DNA of 64,000 nucleotides from Chloroflexota bacterium. GTDB taxonomy: Bacteria > Chloroflexota > Anaerolineae > Anaerolineales > Anaerolineaceae. Shown here in pieces: positions 15,749-23,085 of this stretch. The position numbers and the translations under genes were made by a program. Positions within the stretch are counted from its first letter, which is position 1; every line of letters begins with the position of its first letter. Under the pieces are notes generated by a model, which was given only the letters and a program-made list of their open reading frames with translations, did no database searches and was not told where the DNA came from. The stretch is from contig JAAYUC010000006.1 of the NCBI GenBank assembly GCA_012517865.1, forward strand, positions 1 through 64,000, in the 5' to 3' direction.

Positions 15749-16918
15749 TCAGTTTAGTTTCTGATAATAGTAGAGCGTGTGCTCCGGCAGCAATTCCGGG
15801 TAGAAAATGCGAATCAAGTCCTTCAGGATGATATCCGGGTTGGCAACGCCGCTCTCAAAGTAATCGGAGCCGCCGGTTTCGGTCACCCGCGCGTTGTAGT
15901 TATATACGCTGCCCCGCGCGAACGCTTTGAATTCAGCGTAGCGGGCGTCCATCGTCAAAAGACTATCGAGGTCGGACGCGAAACCCACGTTCAGCCAAAA
16001 ATCCGCGTCCCTGGCGGCATCGAAGACGGCTTCAAATGCCAGCGGCGCGGCGCCGTATCCTGGCTGAGATTCAAAGACATAGCGCGCGCCGGCATCCTTT
16101 AATAACAGCGCCGCGTAGCTTTCTCCGCCGGGTACATACCAGGTTCCCTGATAATCCGTGTTGGTAAAGACAGTGACCCTGTCTGACAGACCTTCTGTAA
16201 GCGCTTTGGCAGCTTCGTAGCGCCGCACGAGCGCGTCAAAGTCACGAGCAGCCTGCTCTTCCATGTCAAAAAAAGCGGCAATAAAAATACCCCATTCCGC
16301 TCTGCCCAGCGGGCTTTGCTCAAGGTAATCAGCATTGATGACCACCGGCAGGCCGGCTTCCAGCAATTTCGGGTGCGCGTCCAGCTCGGGCGACCCGCTG
16401 GCGCTGGTCATAATCAGGTCCGGCTGCAGTTCCAGCAGCTTTTCCACATTTACGCTGCCTCCGCCGGCTCCACCGCCAACCTGCGCGACAGCGCCGGAAC
16501 TGACTTTCTCGCGCACCTGCGGGTTGTATGTGTAAGTCGCGTCGTCGACGGCCACGAGCGCGTCCAGTTTCCCAAGTTTCTCAAGGAAGGGAAAATACGT
16601 GGTAGACATGGCCACAAAACTGCGCGCTGGCGTCTCCAAAACCTGCGCGTTCGCCACATTGGCAGGTGCGGCGGAACCGCGCGGCACGAGAATATACACC
16701 ATCGGTTCGCTTGCGCCGGCCCAGGGCTGTGTGACCGTCAGTTTCTTATATCCATCGCCATATTCAAGCGTGAAATGCTGGGCGTATCGGATTGGAAAAG
16801 ACCGCAAAACGGGCGCGGAATCCGCGCTGTTGGGCGTCTGCGGGCTTGGTTGCGCGGCGCAGGCTGAAAGCGCGAGAATCAAAAAGATAAATAGTAGTCG
16901 GGTTGTTTTTTTCACCAT
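15749..16918 (-). CDS. Cobalamin-type substrate-binding lipoprotein (BtuF-like)
   Basis: The protein has about 389 residues with a short lipoprotein signal and lipobox ALSAC. The TroA/BtuF-type fold is suggested by two lobes joined by a long helix, with VAVDDATYTYNP, LLELQPDLIMTSASG and LDAHPKLLEAGLPVV. It would capture corrinoids outside the membrane and pass them to the permease. The start is ATG 16918 or GTG 16915; GGAGG at 16922-16926 is spaced better for the GTG. The gene follows the terminator of the cobalamin riboswitch directly, with the SD site just after the T-run. Confidence 0.9.
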   Translation of the reverse strand: MVKKTTRLLFIFLILALSACAAQPSPQTPNSADSAPVLRSFPIRYAQHFTLEYGDGYKKLTVTQPWAGASEPMVYILVPRGSAAPANVANAQVLETPARSFVAMSTTYFPFLEKLGKLDALVAVDDATYTYNPQVREKVSSGAVAQVGGGAGGGSVNVEKLLELQPDLIMTSASGSPELDAHPKLLEAGLPVVINADYLEQSPLGRAEWGIFIAAFFDMEEQAARDFDALVRRYEAAKALTEGLSDRVTVFTNTDYQGTWYVPGGESYAALLLKDAGARYVFESQPGYGAAPLAFEAVFDAARDADFWLNVGFASDLDSLLTMDARYAEFKAFARGSVYNYNARVTETGGSDYFESGVANPDIILKDLIRIFYPELLPEHTLYYYQKLN

Positions 16919-16923
16919 TACCT

Positions 16924-16960
16924 CCAAAAAAATAACCCAACTCGAATTAGGGTTGGGTTA
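16924..16960 (-). terminator. Riboswitch-controlled terminator before the cobalamin operon
   Basis: A 9-bp stem TAACCCAAC/GTTGGGTTA (16952-16960 and 16933-16941) with a 10-nt loop is followed on the minus strand by ATTTTTTT. It sits between the cobalamin aptamer and the SD of the binding-protein gene, the expected place for transcription attenuation. Confidence 0.88.
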
Positions 16961-17021
16961 CTGTGGTGTCGAAACAACATACCCACCTTCTTAATCCGAG
17001 AAGGCTGCAGCGGGAGATATT

Positions 17022-17130
17022 TTGAGGCAGGCTTCCTGGCTTATCTTGCGATTTACAGTTGCGGTACAGCGCTGGACTCGCACCAGCTTCCACCTTTACA
17101 CCCTGGCTTCCGGGCATCGGGTTACCTCAA
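17022..17130 (-). promoter_or_regulatory. Cobalamin riboswitch
   Basis: On the minus strand this 109-nt element shows the core GGTGCGAGTCC, the CCGCAACTGTAA segment and the B12 box AGCCAGGAAGCCTGCC. It is closed by P1 arms TTGAGG and CCTCAA. This is the classic adenosylcobalamin aptamer, in a compact form without extended peripheral stems. It is followed by an intrinsic terminator and the btuFCD-like genes, so high cobalamin should end transcription early. Confidence 0.95.
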
Positions 17131-17155
17131 TTTTGAATGTCAACGTGCTCTGTTA

Positions 17156-17184
17156 AAAATACCACGACGCGCGGGAACTGTCAA
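17156..17184 (-). promoter_or_regulatory. Promoter of the cobalamin riboswitch operon
   Basis: On the minus strand TTGACA (17184-17179), a 17-bp spacer and TATTTT (17161-17156) lie just upstream of the aptamer. Transcription would begin about 20 nt before the riboswitch P1 stem. The rest of the gap up to 17345 shows nothing recognisable. Confidence 0.75.
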
Positions 17185-17345
17185 AGCTCTTTTTTCCCGA
17201 AGTGAACCGCCCTGAAGCGTCAGGAGCGCGCTTTTTCGAGTAAGCGGCGCCTGGCAAACCAACCCATCTTCGCGATTTCGCGACTCCCGCCCAGCGGTTT
17301 TGCGCGAATACCCCCCAAACTTCTCCCCGCCGGCTTATTCCATTG

Positions 17346-17351
17346 TAAAAT
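17346..17351 (+). promoter_or_regulatory. -10 box immediately before the protease gene
   Basis: TAAAAT ends 6 nt before GTG 17358, so transcription would start at or next to the start codon. No SD site is present, which fits a leaderless mRNA. No clear -35 box is seen. Confidence 0.45.
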
Positions 17352-17357
17352 TGGCGT

Positions 17358-18008
17358 GTGAAAAAACGCTTCTTGAAATCTTTGCCGGAATGGGAACTGG
17401 CGCGTTTTCAGTCCCTGCAAAAAGGCAACGACTGCGCGCTTCACGCCATTTCCGCGGCGCTTGCGCTTTTATGCGGCACCCACCTGGCCCCGGAGGAACT
17501 GGCCTCCGAAGTGAACCGCCTTTGGTGGCGCGGCAGACTCTTTCGGGTTCTCCCTAATTGGGCAGTCACCCCGCCCATGCAGGCCGCCATCGTGAATTAT
17601 CTGGCGCGCTCGCGCGGTTTACCTGTACGCGCCCGCTTGCTGCACCTCTCCCCCGAAATTCTGCGCAACCTTCCGGAGGATGACGACCTGGCCGCACTGG
17701 TCACAATTTACTGGCGCCGCGGCCGTGCGCCCGCAATTTACCGCGGAGGCACGGACTGGAACTACAACCAAAGCAAATCCACAGCCGGGCATACCATGCT
17801 GTTTGCCGCCTACGACCCAGAGCACACCAATAAAACTAACCTGCCGACGCCCTGGGGCTTCATTAATTCCTGGGCGGACGCGAACACCGAGCTCTTCTGG
17901 ATGGAAGATGCCGCCTTCCGACGCGCGTGGAGTTCGCCGCTGCCCGTAATTGGTCGAAATGCGGCCGTGATCATCACCCGCCAACATCAGGACAACCTGA
18001 GCGCATGA
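17358..18008 (+). CDS. Stand-alone C39/papain-like cysteine protease
   Basis: The 216-residue protein starts with GTG. Near the N-terminus LQKGNDCALHAISAALALLCG matches the catalytic Gln...Asp-Cys block of C39 bacteriocin-processing peptidases, followed by the typical LAPEEL helix. A His lies in AGHTMLFAAYD and an Asn in GFINSW, completing a Cys-His-Asn triad; the NSW form recalls papain-type C1 enzymes. No signal peptide is present. Its stop overlaps the start of an ABC exporter as ATGA, so protease and exporter are coupled. C39 domains are usually fused to the exporter N-terminus to cut double-glycine leaders; here the module is separate. No precursor peptide was found nearby, so the substrate is unknown. 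Confidence 0.75.
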   Translation: MKKRFLKSLPEWELARFQSLQKGNDCALHAISAALALLCGTHLAPEELASEVNRLWWRGRLFRVLPNWAVTPPMQAAIVNYLARSRGLPVRARLLHLSPEILRNLPEDDDLAALVTIYWRRGRAPAIYRGGTDWNYNQSKSTAGHTMLFAAYDPEHTNKTNLPTPWGFINSWADANTELFWMEDAAFRRAWSSPLPVIGRNAAVIITRQHQDNLSA

Positions 18009-19744
18009 GACCTCTCTCCCTGCTTTTAAAACTCAGCAAACGCTATTTGCGGTCCATCGCGCTGACCACGCTGACCATGCTTGGATTGGTCGCGGCACAG
18101 CTGCTCATTCCCTGGCTGATACGCACCCTCATCAGCACGCTGACCGCTTCCTCCCTGGCGCAAACCACCCTGGATACCATCACCCGCCTGACTGCCGCCG
18201 CGCTGCTGGTCTTCATCGCGCGCGGGTTTATGCAGTTTGTGCGCTCTTTTCAGGCACATATTGCCGGCTGGGGTGTGGTCGCGGACTCGCGCAAGCTGGT
18301 TTATCAGCAGCTCCAGCGCCTCTCCCTGCGCTACTACGAAGACAAACAAACCGGCCAGCTCATGTCCCGCGTCATCAACGATACCGAGCTGTTTGAGCGC
18401 ATGATCGCGCACGCCCTGCCGGACGTATTCGTCAACGCGGTCACGTTGATTGGCGTCACCGCCATCCTCTTCAGCGTAAGCTGGCAGCTGACCCTCCTCA
18501 CCCTCATTCCCATCCCGATTATCGCGCTGACCCTGATGCTTTACGCCAGACTGGTCCGCCCCGCTTTCCGCTACCGCCAGAGCGAACTGGGAGAACTGAA
18601 CGCGGTTCTGAACGACAGCATCACCGGCGTGCGGGAGATTAAAGCTTTTGCCCACGAAGATATCGCCATGGTCAAAGTTGGCGCGCGTATCGAAAATTAT
18701 CTGCGCTCAAACCTGAAAGCTTTGAAAATCATGGCCATTTTCACCCCCATACTTGATTTCGCGGCGGGCATCGGCCAGTTGATTGTCATCTATTTTGGCA
18801 GCCGCCTGGCATTAAAAGGCTCGCTCCAAATTGCGGACCTGGTGGCGTTTTTTCTGTACCTGGACAGCTTTTACCAGCCTGTACGCAACCTGAATAATGC
18901 CTGGGAAGCCGTGCAGGAATCACTGGCGGGTTTTGAACGCGTTGCTGAAATCCTGAACGAAACGCCCGATATTACCGAGCCCGAAAAGCCTGTCCCTTTG
19001 CCAAAGCCTGTGCGCGGCGCGCTGCGCTTTGAAAATGTCAGCTTCCATTACATTCCGCAGGAAACCATCCTGAACAATATCTCTCTGGATATCCCGGCAG
19101 GCTCCACCCTGGCGCTGGTTGGCCCCACCGGCGTGGGGAAATCCACCCTTGCCAGCCTCATCCCCCGCTTTTACGACGTGTGCGGCGGAAGGATTACGCT
19201 GGACGGCATCGATATCCGCTGCCTGGATACCAAAGAGCTGCGCGGCCAAATCAGCATGGTGCTGCAGGACGTGGTCTTGTTCCACGGCAGCATCCGCGAA
19301 AACATCCTGTTTGGCAACCCGCAGGCCAGCGAGGAAGAAATGCTTGCAGCGGCAAAAATCGCCAATGTGCACGAGTTCATTCCTTCCATGCCAAACGGCT
19401 ACGATACCATGATTGGCGAGCGCGGCGTCAAGCTCTCCGGCGGGCAAAAGCAGCGCATCTCCATCGCGCGGGCGCTGCTCAAGAACAGCCCCATCCTGAT
19501 ACTGGATGAAGCCACCTCCTCAGTGGACGCGGAAACTGAAATGCTCATCCAGGAGGCTCTGGAGCGCCTGATAGAGGGCCGCACCACCATCATCATTGCC
19601 CACCGGCTGTCCACTGTCCGCAATGCTGACCAAATCGCCGTGCTGGAAGGCAGCACCATCACCGAGATTGGCACACACGCGGACCTGATTGCCCGGGAAG
19701 GGCATTATCACCGGCTCTACAGCATCCAGCAGCGCCTGAACTAA
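18005..19744 (+). CDS. ABC exporter, full ATP sites (MsbA/LmrA-like, homodimeric type)
   Basis: The protein has 579 residues with six membrane helices and an ATPase domain. Walker A is GPTGVGKST, the signature LSGGQKQRISIARAL, Walker B ILILDEATSSVD with catalytic Glu, and the H-loop AHR. All catalytic residues are present, so a homodimer is expected, unlike the split pair at 6175-9814. There is no N-terminal C39 domain, but the gene before it encodes one as a separate protein and the two overlap by 4 nt. ATG 18005 was preferred over an ATG at 17927 inside the protease gene. Peptide export is a reasonable guess; lipid or drug export is not excluded. Confidence 0.9.
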   Translation: MRPLSLLLKLSKRYLRSIALTTLTMLGLVAAQLLIPWLIRTLISTLTASSLAQTTLDTITRLTAAALLVFIARGFMQFVRSFQAHIAGWGVVADSRKLVYQQLQRLSLRYYEDKQTGQLMSRVINDTELFERMIAHALPDVFVNAVTLIGVTAILFSVSWQLTLLTLIPIPIIALTLMLYARLVRPAFRYRQSELGELNAVLNDSITGVREIKAFAHEDIAMVKVGARIENYLRSNLKALKIMAIFTPILDFAAGIGQLIVIYFGSRLALKGSLQIADLVAFFLYLDSFYQPVRNLNNAWEAVQESLAGFERVAEILNETPDITEPEKPVPLPKPVRGALRFENVSFHYIPQETILNNISLDIPAGSTLALVGPTGVGKSTLASLIPRFYDVCGGRITLDGIDIRCLDTKELRGQISMVLQDVVLFHGSIRENILFGNPQASEEEMLAAAKIANVHEFIPSMPNGYDTMIGERGVKLSGGQKQRISIARALLKNSPILILDEATSSVDAETEMLIQEALERLIEGRTTIIIAHRLSTVRNADQIAVLEGSTITEIGTHADLIAREGHYHRLYSIQQRLN

Positions 19745-19794
19745 TCCCCCGCACGGCGCGCCCTCACCCGCAAGGCCGCCGGCGCCATCCAAAA

Positions 19795-20439
19795 TTAATC
19801 TACCGGAAAAATGGTCTCCGGGTCGCGTTCCAAAACGACGGGCTGCAGCCTGCCAGCGCTCAGGCTGGTCAGCTGCGCGACGAACGGCTCCACCTGCTCA
19901 TCCCTGAAGCGCAGCATCAGGGTCACATCCTCCAGGAACTGGCTGCCCAGCGTTTCCCCGCCGCAGGCCGCTGCCAGGCGCTGCACCTGCTCGTAGAGCG
20001 GGTAAGGCAGTTGCAGGCCGAGCGTGGTGGTGGGCACCTTTACCGCCCTGCGGACCAGTTTGAGCACTTCCCGCACCGCGTCGCCATAAGCCTTGACCAG
20101 CCCGCCGGTGCCCAGCAGCGTGCCGCCGAAGTAGCGCGTCACCACCACTGCCGCGTCCCCCAGCCCGCTGCCCTGCAGCACCGCCAGGGCCGGCCTGCCC
20201 GCCGTGCCGGAAGGTTCGCCGTCATCGGAGCAGTGCGTGATGACGCTGCTGCCGTGCCCGATGACAAAAGCCGGCACGTGGTGCGTCGCGTCCGGGAAGC
20301 GCTGGCGGATGCTCTTATGGAAGGCGCGCGCCTGCTCCACGCTAAAGGCGGGGCTGAGGCTGGCGATGAAACGCGAATTCACCACCAGGATTTCGGTTTC
20401 GACTGGCGCGGCCGGAATGTGATAAGGGGTGCTCTGCAT
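19795..20439 (-). CDS. YigZ/IMPACT family protein
   Basis: The 214-residue protein has the UPF0029 N-terminal domain with SRFIASLSP, HHVPAFVIG, SDDGEPSGTAGRPAL and VVVTRYFGGTLLGTGGLVKAYG, which is diagnostic. A C-terminal ferredoxin-like DUF1949 domain follows. Members bind RNA or ribosomes and may affect translation; the enzymatic role is not established. ATG 20439 was chosen because family conservation starts just after it. An extension to 20547 would add 36 residues of unusual composition. It converges on the exporter gene. The AT-rich 20440-20706 gap shows no feature. Confidence 0.9.
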   Translation of the reverse strand: MQSTPYHIPAAPVETEILVVNSRFIASLSPAFSVEQARAFHKSIRQRFPDATHHVPAFVIGHGSSVITHCSDDGEPSGTAGRPALAVLQGSGLGDAAVVVTRYFGGTLLGTGGLVKAYGDAVREVLKLVRRAVKVPTTTLGLQLPYPLYEQVQRLAAACGGETLGSQFLEDVTLMLRFRDEQVEPFVAQLTSLSAGRLQPVVLERDPETIFPVD

Positions 20440-20706
20440 GGCTGGCTCTCTTGGAATTAATGATAAGCGAGAAATAAGTTCTTTGAAACCATGACGGATA
20501 TAATTACAGAAATTTACATGATTTTCACACACAAGGTAATTTAACATCTATTGCTAAGAGGACAATCCTTACCTCATAATCTTTATAGCCAATTCCATGA
20601 GCCTGCTCTTTTCCATCTTTCTTAATACTGCGTACACCTCGAAGACTGCCTTGTGATATATTTCATCGCATTGTATTCAGTATCAACACTCACCGGAGCC
20701 GCACTC

Positions 20707-20952
20707 ATGTTCTATTTATTCCTCGCCCTCAGCCTCCTCACCTTCCTGCTCTTTGGTTTCGATAAAAACGCCGCGCGCACGAACCAATGGCGCGTCCCCG
20801 AAAAAGTGCTGCTCGGGCTGAGCATTCTGGGAGGCGCTGCCGGCGGATTGCTGGGCATGCTCACCTTCCGGCACAAAACCCGCAAGAACTATTTCTGGGT
20901 GGTCCTTATCGCCTCTGCCTGCGCGCATCTCTTCCTCCTCTCGGTTATCTAG
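20707..20952 (+). CDS. DUF1294 small membrane protein
   Basis: This 81-residue protein begins MFYLFLALSLLTFLLFGFDK and contains WRVPEKVLLGLSILGGAAGGLLGMLTFRHKTRK, which matches DUF1294 along its length: an N-terminal helix, a DK pair, a Gly-rich helix and an FRHKTRK turn. Three membrane segments are predicted. Its function is unknown in the family. ATG 20707 fits the family length; a GTG at 20653 would add 18 residues not seen in typical members. Confidence 0.8.
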   Translation: MFYLFLALSLLTFLLFGFDKNAARTNQWRVPEKVLLGLSILGGAAGGLLGMLTFRHKTRKNYFWVVLIASACAHLFLLSVI

Positions 20953-21069
20953 CCCGTCCTGCCTGCCAGCCCGTCATATTCCTCCAGATGATGCAAATGG
21001 CTAATCCTTCATTGGATTAAGCTATAATAATAAGATATTATTTTTCTCACCTTGCAAGGTAAGTGAGCT

Positions 21070-22923
21070 ATGGTAGAGATTGAAAACATCACCGAAATTC
21101 GCCCCCGCGTGCTGGGAGAGTTCCATGTGGAGCAGTTTGTCCCCCGGACGGAAGCTATCGCGCGCGCCTGGGAGTGGGGCAAACAGGTGCACGGCAATCA
21201 GCTGCGCCTTTCCGGTGAGCCTTACTTCGAAACCCACTGCGGTTGGGTGGCCGGCTTCGTGGACAACTTGGTCCACAAAGAGTCCTGGACCATTGCCGCC
21301 CTTCTCCACGACACGATTGAAGATACCGGCGAAAGTCTGGAAAAAATCAAGGAACTTTTTCCGGGGCCGCTGGGCGAGGAAATTGCGCACATCATCGACG
21401 GCGTGACCAAAATGAGCAACCCCCGCGACGGCAGCACACGCGAATTGGAAACCCTGCGCAAGATTGCCATGTTCCGGGACCCCGCCGTCTTCGTTGTAAA
21501 ACTGGCGGATAAAAGCCACAACATGATGACGCTACAGTACATGCCCCCTGCCAAGCAATGCCAAAAAGCCAGCGAAGCCATCCGTTCTTACGGCAAGTTG
21601 GCTGGCATCCTCAACTGCTACCGCTGGCGGCGTTGGATTGAAGACATGGCTTTCCCTTACGCGGAACCAGAGTCGTATGAAACAGTAAAAACTAAAATCG
21701 ACCGCGACCCGCGCCTGAATCTGAACTTTATTCGCTACAACCTGGGTGAGTTAGGCCGCTTAATGGAGGCGGAAGGCATCGATGGCGCCGTTCGTTTTAC
21801 AGTGAATGGCTATTGGCAGGCGTGGGATAAGCTGCAGCGCATGGCGCGCGCCCGCCGCACCTCCCTGGATGATTTTTCCGCTGTGAATGACATTGTCAGC
21901 TTTCGCATGATTGTGCGGGATAACGACGAAGCAGCCTGTTACAGGCTGCTTTCGCGTGTGAATCGCTACTTCAGCAAAAACCTGGACCAGGACCGCTTTG
22001 ACGATTACATCGCCTCGCCGCAAAACGGCTACCGGGCGCTGCAAGTGACTACCTGGCAGCCGGGCGTGGGGGCTGTGGAAGTGGCTATCGCCACAGAAGA
22101 AATGGAAGGCGAAAACACCTGGGGCGTCATCTACGCGGTGAACCACAACAAAGACATCAGCAAGTACCGCCCTGTCCAAATCCTCACCCCTTACGGCGGC
22201 ACGCGCTTCTTGCAGGAAGGCGGCACGGTTCTCGACGGCGTGGCCGCAATTCAGGAGTTCTACCTGGATAAAATTAGTAAGGTGCTTGTAAACGGTGAGG
22301 AACGCCACCTTTATGACACCCTTGCCCCGGGTGATGTCGTGGAAGTCATCAGCACCGGCCCGCATCTGGTTCCCAAACCGGAATGGTTGGACCACTGCGA
22401 TGTGTCTACAGCCCGCCGTCTGCGCGTCGTTCTGGCAAGGGTGGCGCTGAAAGAGGCCAGCCAGAAAGGCAAAGCTTTAATTCATCCGATACTGGCCAAA
22501 AGAGGCATTCTGGCGCTGGAAGATGTCTCAGCGCTTGAGCATACCCGTGTGGAACAACTGCTGGGGCTGATGGCGTGCGCCAGCCTGGACGACCTCTATT
22601 CCGCCGTGGGCGGAGGCTCAATTTCCCTCGCGCAGCTCGAATCCGCCCTGGACCTGGTTGGGATTTCGCGCGTCGGTCTGGGATGGATAACGATAGAAGT
22701 GTCTGGCTCGAACACCGCCAACCGGCCGGGGGGTCTGGCGTACCTGGCTGGTTTAGTCTCAGAGGCGGACGGCAACATCATCCGCACCGTGCAAACAACG
22801 CAGGAGGACGGCAGTTTTTACCTGCGCCTGCTGCTCACCGGCATAACGGAAGACAGTAAAAAGAGGTTGGCTGAAGCTTTTGCCAAGAGCCGCTTCCCGC
22901 TGGACCGCGTGGAAATCGTCTGA
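21070..22923 (+). CDS. Rel/SpoT-family (p)ppGpp enzyme with eroded synthetase domain
   Basis: The 617-residue protein has an HD hydrolase domain, a RelA_SpoT-like domain, a TGS domain (from about 375) and a C-terminal ACT domain. Hydrolase residues align with Streptococcus Rel: His56, His80-Asp81 in LLHDTIEDT and Asp147 in LADKSHNM. In the synthetase region NGYRALQV and Glu337 remain. However, the ATP-binding R-x-K-x-x-Y stretch reads NGYWQAWDKLQRM (from 246) and the EIQIRT motif reads EVAIAT. Synthesis is therefore doubtful and the enzyme may act mainly as a ppGpp hydrolase. It is also shorter than typical Rel (about 730). TATAAT lies about 45 nt upstream and AAGGTAAG is the SD. Confidence 0.85.
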   Translation: MVEIENITEIRPRVLGEFHVEQFVPRTEAIARAWEWGKQVHGNQLRLSGEPYFETHCGWVAGFVDNLVHKESWTIAALLHDTIEDTGESLEKIKELFPGPLGEEIAHIIDGVTKMSNPRDGSTRELETLRKIAMFRDPAVFVVKLADKSHNMMTLQYMPPAKQCQKASEAIRSYGKLAGILNCYRWRRWIEDMAFPYAEPESYETVKTKIDRDPRLNLNFIRYNLGELGRLMEAEGIDGAVRFTVNGYWQAWDKLQRMARARRTSLDDFSAVNDIVSFRMIVRDNDEAACYRLLSRVNRYFSKNLDQDRFDDYIASPQNGYRALQVTTWQPGVGAVEVAIATEEMEGENTWGVIYAVNHNKDISKYRPVQILTPYGGTRFLQEGGTVLDGVAAIQEFYLDKISKVLVNGEERHLYDTLAPGDVVEVISTGPHLVPKPEWLDHCDVSTARRLRVVLARVALKEASQKGKALIHPILAKRGILALEDVSALEHTRVEQLLGLMACASLDDLYSAVGGGSISLAQLESALDLVGISRVGLGWITIEVSGSNTANRPGGLAYLAGLVSEADGNIIRTVQTTQEDGSFYLRLLLTGITEDSKKRLAEAFAKSRFPLDRVEIV

Positions 22924-23085
22924 CCACTCTCCCATTCCTATGAATTTGCTGTGTTTTTCTGTGCCCGACCCGCGGCAGAGCGTTTCCGGTTCGCTCTGTG
23001 CTAAAATAACGCCATTCGCACCCGGCGTTTTTTTATGAATCAGTCAATTGCCGCCGGGCGGACATCCATCAGACCAAGAGAAGCA

